Assembly: GCA_016709445.1 (NCBI GenBank)
Contig: JADJMV010000004.1
Coordinates: 1-64,000 of the forward strand
Source: Phycisphaerales bacterium
GTDB taxonomy: Bacteria > Planctomycetota > Phycisphaerae > Phycisphaerales > UBA1924
DNA length: 64,000 bases
Direction of reading: 5' to 3'
The notes beneath the pieces are model-generated. The model saw only the letters and a list, made by a program, of their open reading frames with translations. It made no database searches and was not told the origin of the DNA. Numbering within the stretch: the stretch's first letter is position 1; every line of letters starts with the position of its first letter. The translations under genes were made by a program, and so were the position numbers. Of the stretch, positions 53,117-61,101 are shown piece by piece.

Positions 53117-54651
53117 CTATCGCTTCCCCATGAACGCCACGCGCCGCTGCGGGTAGTCGAACACCACGCGGAAGGGGTTCAGCACGATCCCGCCGATATT
53201 GCCGTCGGTGTAGGCGTCGGCGAAGGCGCCCTTGCGTTCGGTCGCGAACTGCGCGACGAAGTTCGTGTATTCGTGCCCGGCGAATGTGAAGCTCTTGAGC
53301 ATCCCCGTCCGAGCCGAGACCGCCCCGCCGACGCCCGCCGCCTGGGTCGGCGCGCCGTGTCACGCCCCTCGAGGAGCTTCAGCCGCTCGACGGTCGGCGC
53401 GTGGAACATGATGCTCGACCCCGCGGCCCCGGTGTCGAGGCGGAAGAGGGCGTCGTGGCCCTCGAACCCGGCGTGCACGACCGCTTGGCGCCCGGCGAGC
53501 ATCAACTCTTGCCACACCCCGCCCTCGGGGAGCGTGAAGGTCGCGGGGTCGTGCAGGCTGACGGCGGCGGCGCTCATGTCGATATCGGCGACGCAGCGGG
53601 CGAGAAGGTCGTACCCCAGCAGGCCTCCGACGTCGACGCCGAAATAGGGCTTGAGGAAGGAGAGGTCGAGGCCGATGAGCGCCTGGCCCTTCATTGTGAC
53701 CTGACCGATCTGGATCGTGTCCACGCGGTAGAAGCCGGTCTGCACCGTTCCGCCGACGCCGGACGCCGCGATGCTCCCAATCCTCTCGGCCCCGATCTTC
53801 GCGGCCGCGTCGGGCGAGAGCACGCTCGCGCCGGCGCCGGTGTCGAGGATGAACCAGCCGAGATCCTGGCCGTTCACCAAGGGCTTGACCAGCAGGTGCC
53901 CGGTCGGGGCCCGCTTCACCTCGATCTCCGGCGGGATGCCGGCGTCAAAGGTGGTGTCTTGAGGGCGTTCCGGGCCGGCGGCGAATATCGCCGGTCCGGG
54001 CTCGCCGGACTCGGCACTCTCGACGGTGATGTGCACCTGCTCGCCGTTGGGCGAGGTCACCATGACTTCACGCGGCATGGCAAGACCGGCGACCTTCTCG
54101 AAGCCGCCCAACTCGATGATCGCGTCGCCGACGGGGCGGTGGATCGTGATCCGCGTGGGCAGATTGGTCCCGGGATCGAGTTCGGCCGTGCCGAGGAGCT
54201 TGCCGCCGCTCATCGAGAGCGCGAGGGCGTGGTCCTCGGGATCGGGCGTTTCGGTGATCCCGACCACGTCGGAAGCCCAGGCCCAGTAGCCGGTGATCGC
54301 CCAGGTCTCCAGCAGCGTCGAGTCGAGGTCCTCGAGCTCGAGCACGCGGGGCATGGCGTTCCAGTCCGTTTCCCACGCGCTCGTGCCGTCGAAGCCGCCG
54401 GTCGTGCCCAGGGGGCTCTTGGTCTGCGTCCGGAATCGCCCGGCATTGTCGAAGGCGAGGGTGTACCGCCCTTCGACACCGAGAGCCTTTGACGCCCCCT
54501 GCGCCAGCACGACCCCCCGCGGCCGGCCCAACGCCTCGCGCGCCCGGTCGAGCAGAGCGGCCTCCTGAGCGACGCACGGGGCGGCGCCGAGCATGAGCGA
54601 CAGGACCGCGAGCGGGGCACGGAGCAGGATGCGACGGTGAGGCAGCAACAT
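53117..54651 (-). CDS. Secreted retropepsin-like aspartyl protease, one frameshift
   Basis: The protein has a signal peptide (APLAVLSLMLGAAPCVAQEA), a beta-rich N-terminal part of about 220 residues (DNAGRFRTQTKSPLGTTGGF), then two aspartyl protease-type motifs: WFILDTGAGASVLS (about residue 268) and FRLDTGAAGSSIMF (about residue 405). One base is missing near 53352-53358, and the last part reads MLKSFTFAGHEYTNFVAQFA, IGGIVLNPFRVVFDYPQRRV. Family knowledge: such proteins are secreted or anchored proteases with two retropepsin-like lobes in one chain. It is coupled to the upstream HTH regulator (TGATG overlap). Confidence 0.78.
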
Positions 54652-55238
54652 CAGGAACCTCCCTTGGGCGTCCGGCGGCGCGACGCGGCGTGTTCGGGCG
54701 TGACGACAAACGTGATGGAATGCAGCGCCGCACCCGGGCGGCGCCCGCGCCGGGCGATCGTCCAGATCGCCCGCACATGGTTGTTGATCTCGCGGGTGTC
54801 CTCCTCGGTGAGCCAGGCCTTGAGCCGCGCGGCACGGAGGTTTCGCAGCGGCCCGCGCACCCGCGCGTCGCCCCGACGCATCGCCTCGGCAAAGGACCGG
54901 TGCGCCAGTCGCAGCATCGACGCGACCACCCTTGTCACCTCGGCCGCGTTGCGCGCCTGCTTGGGCTCGTAGCGGATCTGCATCGGCCGGGCGGCGACGT
55001 CGTACACCGCCTCGTCCCGCCGCGCCGTCGGGCGCTTGTCGACCTCGACGAGCAGACCGACCTTGAGCAGGTGGCGGACGTGGTAGTAGAGCCCGTCCTG
55101 GCGACGCCCGAGCAGCTCGGCGATCTGCCCCACCGAGCAGGGCCCGCCCGCCTCGACGGCATCGACGATCTCCTGCCTGGCGGGCGAGGCGAGGGCGGCG
55201 ATCTGGCGGGGCTGGTGGATCTCGCGTGCGGACGGCAT
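54651..55238 (-). CDS. Winged-helix HTH transcriptional regulator (ArsR-like)
   Basis: The 195-residue protein has an ArsR-type winged helix in its first half: IAALASPARQEIVDAVEAGG, CSVGQIAELLGRRQDGLYYH and KVGLLVEVDKRP. The second half is Arg-rich and helical (RLKAWLTEEDTREINNHVRA). No metal-binding Cys motif is visible, so it is not a metal sensor. Its stop overlaps the start of the aspartyl protease gene. An AT-rich inverted repeat (GTGAAAT-n10-ATTTCAC) lies 35 bp upstream of its start, a likely operator. Confidence 0.82.
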   Translation of the reverse strand: MPSAREIHQPRQIAALASPARQEIVDAVEAGGPCSVGQIAELLGRRQDGLYYHVRHLLKVGLLVEVDKRPTARRDEAVYDVAARPMQIRYEPKQARNAAEVTRVVASMLRLAHRSFAEAMRRGDARVRGPLRNLRAARLKAWLTEEDTREINNHVRAIWTIARRGRRPGAALHSITFVVTPEHAASRRRTPKGGS

Positions 55239-55272
55239 CGGAAAGGCCCCTCTCGGGTATGGCGAGATATTG

Positions 55273-55296
55273 GTGAAATCTAGACATGTATTTCAC
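55273..55296 (-). promoter_or_regulatory. AT-rich inverted repeat, candidate operator
   Basis: GTGAAAT, 10 nt, ATTTCAC: perfect 7-bp arms at 55273-55279 and 55290-55296. It is AT-rich in a GC-rich genome and lies between the divergent HTH gene (start 55238) and the plus-strand gene at 55382. Spacing between arm centres is 17 bp, about 1.6 helical turns. The HTH protein is the natural candidate to bind here. Confidence 0.55.
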
Positions 55297-55381
55297 TTAA
55301 ATCCATCCGGACCTGCTTTCCGACCCCCGCCGGGCGAGCGTCGCCCCCACTCATGGCCCCGACCCCCGCTACCCTCCGCGC

Positions 55382-56321
55382 ATGGCTTCCAGGGCACTCT
55401 CGACGCTCGTCACCGGCCTTTTCGACTACGCCGGGCTCTACCCCCCGGCCAAGCTCGCCATGCAGGCGGCGGCGGAGCACTACGCCCGGGCCCGAATGGG
55501 CGAGCACGACTGGATGCTGGGCCGGCTGGTCTGCCCGGCCTCGAAGCTCCACAAGCTCTCGGAGGCCGCGGCGGTGCTCATGCCCGGCACCCACGCCACC
55601 AGCGGCTACCGGGAGCACGCCGACGTGCTCGATCCGTGGAGCATCTCGGCGGTGATCGATGTCGAGCTCGAGGAAGCGATCGAACTGATCGACGCCTTCG
55701 ACGAGCACCACGGGGACGAGGACCACGGCCTCGCGCGCGTGGACGCCATCGAGCTGAGAGCCCCCACCCCCGGGTTCATCGATGAAGCCCTGGAGTTGAT
55801 CCCCGACGACATGACCCCGTATTTCGAGGTGCCCGCCGAGGGTGACTGCCGCGGGTTCATCGCGGCCCTGGCGGGCAACGAGGCGAGCGGCAAGATCCGG
55901 TGCGGCGGGGTGACCCCTGACGCCATCCCACCCAGCGCGGAGATCGCCGAGTTCCTGCTCGCCTGCCGCGGGGCGGGCGTGCCCTTCAAGGCGACGGCGG
56001 GGCTGCACCACCCGATCCGGGCTGAGCAGCGCTTGACGTATGAGGAGTCGAGCCCGCGCGGGACGATGCACGGGTTTGTGAACCTCTTCATGGCGTGCGC
56101 GTTCGTGCGGGCGAGGGAGGCCTCGCGCGAGATGGTGATCGACGTGCTCGAGGAACGCGACGCCGGCGCGTTCCGATTCGACGAGTCCGGCGCCGCCTGG
56201 CGCGGGCATAGAGTGGATATCGTCGACATCGCCCGCATGCGCGAGACGTTCGCCATCTCGATCGGCTCTTGCTCGTTCGATGAGCCGGTCGGAGGACCTG
56301 CGGAAGCTGGGGTGGTTGTGA
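55382..56321 (+). CDS. Conserved hypothetical protein, one frameshift near the end
   Basis: The protein of about 313 residues starts MASRALSTLVTGLFDYAGLY (Tyr/Pro-rich start). It reads TPYFEVPAEGDCRGFIAALA, GAGVPFKATAGLHHPIR, HGFVNLFMACAFVRAREA and ETFAISIGSCSFDEPV. One extra G at about 56291-56292 pushes the frame into a long artificial tail; correcting it gives DEPVEDLRKLGWL and a stop at 56319-56321. I recall similar proteins from planctomycete and other genomes but no function. The His/Lys arrangement KATAGLHHPIR could be an active site. Its neighbours give no pathway. Confidence 0.7.
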
Positions 56322-56380
56322 TGTGTTCCGTCCAGGTGCGGGATGGTCCCCTCCCAGCCCGCCCCGGAGGGGCAGCGGGC

Positions 56381-56426
56381 CGTTGCCAGGGGCGCGGGGC
56401 CGCCGCAGGCGGGACCAGCCCCTGGT
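56381..56426. repeat. Palindromic repeat, inverted copy of 56520-56560
   Basis: It starts CGTTGCCAGGGGCGC and ends CCAGCCCCTGGT. The arms are exact reverse complements of GCGCCCCTGGCAACG (56546-56560) and ACCAGGGGCTGG (56520-56531). Each copy is also able to fold on itself (CCAGGGGC/GCCCCTGG). Confidence 0.75.
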
Positions 56427-56445
56427 GCGCGGGCATGACCCATCC

Positions 56446-56460
56446 CGCTCCGGAGGAGCG
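56446..56460 (+). repeat. 15-bp repeat CGCTCCGGAGGAGCG
   Basis: The reverse complement occurs at 56567-56581. The core CTCCGGAG is itself palindromic. It lies between the two larger palindromes. Confidence 0.75.
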
Positions 56461-56519
56461 GCGGGACAGTTCGAACTCTCCGCGGCCCCTCCGGGGCCGA
56501 GTGACCCCGGGGGACACCT

Positions 56520-56560
56520 ACCAGGGGCTGGGCCGCAAGCGGCCTGCGCCCCTGGCAACG
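56520..56560. repeat. Palindromic repeat, inverted copy of 56381-56426
   Basis: It starts ACCAGGGGCTGG and ends GCGCCCCTGGCAACG. The inverted partner is 56381-56426. It lies just before fah. Confidence 0.75.
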
Positions 56561-56566
56561 ATCCGG

Positions 56567-56581
56567 CGCTCCTCCGGAGCG
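56567..56581 (-). repeat. 15-bp repeat CGCTCCTCCGGAGCG
   Basis: The reverse complement of 56446-56460. It ends 39 bp before the fah start. Confidence 0.75.
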
Positions 56582-56620
56582 AAGCCCTCACACTTCAACG
56601 GCCGCTGACAAGGAGCACGC

Positions 56621-58033
56621 ATGCCCTACGACATCAACGAAACCCACGACCCCAAGCTCGAGAGCTGGGTCGAGTCGGCCAATGACCCGGAGACGGACTT
56701 TCCGATTCAGAATCTACCGTTTGTGGCCTACCGACATGGCTCCTGGGGTGGCCAACCCAATCTGGGCATCCGCGTCGGCGATCAGGTCCTGGAGCTCTCC
56801 TTGCTCATGGAATCCGATTACATGACGGCAGTAAGAAAGTCGGCGCTGCCAACCGAAATCGAGTTCTTGGAAGTCATTTCCACAAGTGGTCAGCCTGTCC
56901 AAGCCTCCTTCAGAAGAAAACGGAGGGCACTCATCCGCATCCGCCTGTGCCAACTTCTTCGAGCTGACAACGACGAACCTCCGACGCAACACCCACTTCA
57001 GCGACGATCTCCTCATGCCCGAGGCAGACTGCTCCATCGGCCCTCTACTCCAGTCGGAGTTGTTCGTCTGCCACGACTACACCGACTTCTACGCCTCCCT
57101 CCACCACGCCACAAACGTCGGCTCCATGTTCCGACCCGACAACCCGCTCCTCCCCAACTACAAGCACATCCCCATCGGCTACCACGGGCGCGCATCCTCC
57201 ATCGTCCCTAGCGGCACGCCGATCCGCCGCCCCGTCGGCCAGCAATCGCCCGCCGAAGAGGGCGGCGCCCCGCCTTCGGCCCCTGCAAGATGCTCGATTA
57301 CGAGCTCGAACTCGGCGCCGTCATCGGGCGAGGCAATGAGTTGGGCTCGCCCATCCCCATAGACCAGGCCGAGGACCACATCTTCGGCATGTGCATCCTC
57401 AACGACTGGTCGGCCCGCGATATGCAGAAGTGGGAGTACCAGCCCCTCGGCCCCTTCCTCGCCAAGAACTTCGCCTCCACCGTCAGCCCCTACATCGTCA
57501 CCATGGAGGCCCTCGCCCCCTTCCGCACGCCCGCCTTCGAGAGGCCCGCCGGCGACCCGCAACCCCTCCCCTACCTCGACTGCGAATCCAACCGCGCCCG
57601 AGGCGGCATCGACATCACCTGCGAGGCCTTCCTCGCCTCGGCCGAGATGCGCAAGCGCGGCCTCTCGCCCATCCAACTCTCCAAGGGCTCGTTCAAGCAC
57701 ATGTACTGGACCGTCGCCCAGCTTGTCGCCCACCACGCCAGCAACGGCTGCAACCTCCAGCCCGGCGACCTGCTCGGCTCCGGCACCATCAGCGGCCCCA
57801 CCCGCGACAGCCGCGGGTGCCTGCTCGAACTCACCTGGGACGGCGACCCCTGGGCCACCCCGCCTAAGGTGGTCCCCGGCACGCAGCGCACCCCGATCAA
57901 GCTCCCCACCGGCGAGGAACGCAAGTTCCTGGCCGACGGCGACGAGATCATCATCGAGGCCTACTGCGAGCGCGAGGGCTTCCGGCGAATCGGCTTCGGC
58001 GAGTGCCGGGGGATCATCGAGCCGGCGCGCTGA
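56621..58033 (+). CDS. fah: Fumarylacetoacetase, two frameshifts
   Basis: The last enzyme of tyrosine breakdown hydrolyses fumarylacetoacetate to fumarate and acetoacetate. It starts MPYDINETHDPKLESWVESA (56621, after AAGGAG). The frame shifts between about 56835 and 56960 into NFFELTTTNLRRNTHFSDDL, VCHDYTDFYASLHHATNVGS, MFRPDNPLLPNYKHIPIGYH and GRASSIVPSGTPIRRPVGQ. A missing C in the run at 57268-57271 returns it to the first frame: FGPCKMLDYELELGAVIGRG, NDWSARDMQKWEYQPLGPFL and KNFASTVSPYIVTMEAL. The metal and substrate motifs (DYTDFY, PIGYHGR, LNDWSARD) are all present. The region 56820-56980 has lower GC than the rest. Confidence 0.9.
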
Positions 58034-58035
58034 TC

Positions 58036-58060
58036 AGAGCCGCGGGCGTAAGCCCGCGGG
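58036..58060 (+). repeat. Hairpin repeat after fah, copy A
   Basis: CCGCGGGC (58040-58047) and GCCCGCGG (58052-58059) form a perfect 8-bp stem with a 4-nt loop, preceded by AGAG. It may end fah transcription. It is the inverted partner of 58106-58130 and belongs to the same family as the 31-bp repeats at 9.1-9.2 kb. Confidence 0.75.
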
Positions 58061-58105
58061 AGTGCGTTGGCCGGTCTTGGATCGTGCGAGGGAGCAAATG
58101 CGCCT

Positions 58106-58130
58106 TCCGCGGGCTCACGCCCGCGGCTCT
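58106..58130 (-). repeat. Hairpin repeat after fah, copy B
   Basis: CCGCGGGC (58107-58114) and GCCCGCGG (58119-58126) form the same stem with the loop TCAC, followed by CTCT. It is inverted relative to 58036-58060 and lies just after the end of the FIST gene on the minus strand. Confidence 0.75.
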
Positions 58131-58150
58131 GACGCGCACCCGGATCCCCC

Positions 58151-59425
58151 TCACTCCCTGAACACCACCGCGCACGCCGAGTGGCCGTGCAGGTAGCTCT
58201 CCCCCGCGATGGGCCCGATCTCGCCGCCGGCAAAGAACCCCGCCAGCGGCACCCCGTGGTCCGAGGTATCGAGCACGCGCCCCGGCTTGGCCATCCCGGG
58301 CCCGCTCTCGGCGGCACGGAACGCCCGCTGAATGGTTCGCGCGTCGTGGCTGCTGCCCGCAAAGAGGTTGCGCCCGCGCCCCGTGCAGGTGATCAGGAGC
58401 ACGCCCGCGGGCTTTCCGTGGAGCTTCTGGGCGTCGAGCAGCAGCTCGAGGTCCTCGGCAGCCGTCTCGGCATCGCGGAGGTGGAACCGCACTGTCTGCC
58501 CCACGCGCACGAGGTCCTGGACCGCCACCACTCCCGTGTTGGGGTTGACCCCCGCGACGTTGCGGATCAGGAAATCGCCACGCCCGAAGTGCGGCTTGTA
58601 CTCGCTGACCACGCGGCCGAGAAAGAGCCCCATCTGGAGCAATTCGCGGTCGTGCCCGCCCAGCGGCTCGATCACAGCGCGCAGCACATCCAGCGCCGGC
58701 CGCCCCCCGAGCTCGAAGATCGCGTTGTTCTTGGCCTTGGTGATGACCAGGTTCTCGCCGATGGGTCGGCACCCCTGACTCACGACAGTGTCCACGCGGA
58801 CCGGACCATCCAGCGTCACCCCGACGAACCCGGTGCGCAGCACGCGATCGTCGAGCATGAGCATGTTCTGCCCCGCCTTCGCGCCGCCCGAGGCCATGCC
58901 GCCCACGAGCACGCCCGCCGGCGCACCCGAGCGTTCGTTCACGCGGGCGCCGTTGCACAGCGCGATCAATCGGTTGATGGGGGTGCTGAATGGATCGGCG
59001 AAGAGCACCGTCGCCCGCGACGTTGCCGATGCGCCGATCAGGTCCCGCACCGCCCGCACCCCGTCCGGCCCCTCCCCGGCTGAGTACTCGACGGTCGAAC
59101 TCGCAAAGGCGGTCGCCCGCACACCCGGCAGCCTCGCCGCCAGCACCGCAACGCCGGGCGAACGCTCGAACTCCCGGTCCCCAGCGATCACCGCATCGGT
59201 GCCGACGCCGAGCAGCACGCCCGGGTTGAGCGCCCGGCGCAGGATCTCCGCGATGCGGGGCATCTCCTCGATGTGATGGGCCGAGACAAACAGCTGCAGC
59301 AGGTGGATCTCCCCGAATCCACGCAGTGCCGCGGCCACCTCTCCGGCCGCGACGGCCGCGACGCCCGCCGTCGAGGCCGCATGGCAGAATCCGATCTGGG
59401 AAGTATCGCTCGCGGCCTGCACCAT
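58151..59425 (-). CDS. FIST-domain signal transduction protein
   Basis: The 424-residue protein has FIST_N and FIST_C-like domains. The first half contains HLLQLFVSAHHIEEMPRIAE, LLGVGTDAVIAGDREFERSP and ATAFASSTVEYSAGEGPDGV. The C-terminal part has the FIST_C pattern LLITCTGRGRNLFAGSSHDA, VPLAGFFAGGEIGPIAGESY and LHGHSACAVVF. FIST domains are predicted ligand sensors, often placed beside signalling or amino acid genes. An ATG at 59425 was chosen over a TTG at 59443, which overlaps the upstream stop (TTGA). It may be cotranscribed with the SH3-like gene upstream. Confidence 0.82.
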   Translation of the reverse strand: MVQAASDTSQIGFCHAASTAGVAAVAAGEVAAALRGFGEIHLLQLFVSAHHIEEMPRIAEILRRALNPGVLLGVGTDAVIAGDREFERSPGVAVLAARLPGVRATAFASSTVEYSAGEGPDGVRAVRDLIGASATSRATVLFADPFSTPINRLIALCNGARVNERSGAPAGVLVGGMASGGAKAGQNMLMLDDRVLRTGFVGVTLDGPVRVDTVVSQGCRPIGENLVITKAKNNAIFELGGRPALDVLRAVIEPLGGHDRELLQMGLFLGRVVSEYKPHFGRGDFLIRNVAGVNPNTGVVAVQDLVRVGQTVRFHLRDAETAAEDLELLLDAQKLHGKPAGVLLITCTGRGRNLFAGSSHDARTIQRAFRAAESGPGMAKPGRVLDTSDHGVPLAGFFAGGEIGPIAGESYLHGHSACAVVFRE

Positions 59426-59439
59426 GCCGGCGTCCGGGC

Positions 59440-60924
59440 TCAACCGCCCGCGGCGTCGCCGATCGGCGCTGCCTCGGGAATCGCGAGCCCCTCGGCCTGG
59501 AGCACGTCCACCCTGGTGGGGCTGACGAGACGAAGCTTGAGGGCCGGGTCGTAGGTCGAGGTGCCGAGCACGCCGATGATCTCGCCGAGCTTCCCCGCGA
59601 CATCCAGCGACTCGTCGCCGGGCTTGATGTAGCCGATCGTGCGCGGCACGCGCTCGTTGACGCTCACCATCCGGTACATGAGCGGGAGACGGACACCGTC
59701 GTAGACCGAGCTCCGGACGAGCCGCCCGACGAACTGGTAGCCCCTCGTCCGCTCCAGCTCCCGGACCTTCCCGGTCACGGCCTGGGTCGAGGCGTCGATC
59801 GCCTCTCGCCGGGCACGTAGCTCCCGGCCCTTGTCTCTAAGCTCAATCCGCATGTTCACCGCCATCAGACGCTGCTCGAGCGCGGTCCGGATGCGTTGGC
59901 CGGACGCGTCGTCGCCCTGCGCCGCGATCGCGCGCCGGAACTCGGCCGCCAGCTCATCGAGTTCGGCAGTGTCGCTCGGTTGAGCTTGGACATCGGCGTA
60001 CATCGAGGCGAGATGCTCGAGGGTGCCGATCTCCCGCTCTTCCGGGCTGGGCGCCACCGCGTCGCCCTGCCTGATCTCGGTGACCTCCGGCTGGTCTGGG
60101 GTCGATTGGTCCCCGCTCGTGGGCGTCTCCCCGGAGGGCTGGGCGGGCTGGAGGAGCGATGTATCCGTCTCGGACGGCTTGCCAGCCGCGTCGGGAGCCT
60201 CCGGGGAAATCGGCGTCTGCTCCCCCGGCTTTGGTTGGCCGACCTCCGGCCTGGTCGGTTCCGGCTTGGTCGGTTCCGGCGTGACAGGTTCCGGCTTGGT
60301 CGGCGCCGGCCCATCGGTCTTGGGCTCGTCGGGGGCCGCCCGCTCGGGCCTGGTGGCAGGGTGCGCAGCCAGATAGGCATCGATCTCCGGCTGGGTGGCC
60401 GCCCGGAGGCTGTCGACCTTAATGAATCCCCGGACTTCCTTGGGGGGTTCGATCACGTAGCCGATTGCCTTGCCATCCGGACCGTTGATCGGCTCCACCA
60501 CGTGCAGCCTGGTCCCGATCGGCAGTTCGGCACCCCGGGGCACCGCCCGCTGCCAGCTCTGCCCGAACCCTGCAGAGGCGTTGCGCGACTTGAGCGCGCT
60601 CACCTTGGTGAGTGTCACCACACCCGGGGCTTCCTCGCGGACATCCGCCGCGGCGACGTACACGGTCAGCCCGGGCGGATACTCGACCCGGGCCCAGCCC
60701 GCGCCCTCGGCGTCGACGCGGAGCACCTGTCCCTGCGGGAGTTGGGCGACCGGGTAATACCCGTCCATGTCGCCGCTCTTCAGCGGGACATCGGCCCTGC
60801 TGGTCGTGGCAAAATACGGCTCCACGGGGCTGGTCTGCGCCACGGCCGCGGGCGCGGTCAACGCGCAGAGGCCGAGCACCACGCCAGGGAGCGATCGCGA
60901 GAGAGAGCGAAGCGAGAGCGCCAT
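59440..60924 (-). CDS. Secreted SH3-like hypothetical protein with Pro/Thr linker
   Basis: The 494-residue protein has a signal peptide (VVLGLCALTAPAAVAQTSPV), an SH3-like beta-barrel segment (about residues 35-185, DGYYPVAQLPQGQVLRVDAE, LTVYVAAADVREEAPGVVTL), a long Pro/Glu/Thr-rich linker (about 190-300), and a helical C-terminal domain (about 300-490, ELDELAAEFRRAIAAQGDDA, LVRSSVYDGVRLPLMYRMVS). No family is recognised. It is divergent from the TolC gene by 177 bp, and could be envelope-related with it. Start 60924 opens the signal peptide. Confidence 0.75.
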   Translation of the reverse strand: MALSLRSLSRSLPGVVLGLCALTAPAAVAQTSPVEPYFATTSRADVPLKSGDMDGYYPVAQLPQGQVLRVDAEGAGWARVEYPPGLTVYVAAADVREEAPGVVTLTKVSALKSRNASAGFGQSWQRAVPRGAELPIGTRLHVVEPINGPDGKAIGYVIEPPKEVRGFIKVDSLRAATQPEIDAYLAAHPATRPERAAPDEPKTDGPAPTKPEPVTPEPTKPEPTRPEVGQPKPGEQTPISPEAPDAAGKPSETDTSLLQPAQPSGETPTSGDQSTPDQPEVTEIRQGDAVAPSPEEREIGTLEHLASMYADVQAQPSDTAELDELAAEFRRAIAAQGDDASGQRIRTALEQRLMAVNMRIELRDKGRELRARREAIDASTQAVTGKVRELERTRGYQFVGRLVRSSVYDGVRLPLMYRMVSVNERVPRTIGYIKPGDESLDVAGKLGEIIGVLGTSTYDPALKLRLVSPTRVDVLQAEGLAIPEAAPIGDAAGG

Positions 60925-61101
60925 GGCTTTGGCCTCCTGTGAGCAGGCCGCCGCGACGCATGAGAGGCCACCCTGCGGGGGATCCTTTCCCCCGCTGCCG
61001 GCGCCTCCATGCGTCCCGCCGGGTCATGAGGAGTGTATCCTTGTTGCCCGTCGCGTGGGACCGGCGGGGGTGGAGAGCCAACGGCCTTCGCCCCGAACAC
61101 C

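Noticed and set aside
56322..56608. C-terminal tail of the 55382 gene
   Set aside because: It exists only because of an extra G near 56291; the tail runs through palindromic repeats and is Gly/Pro/Arg-rich.
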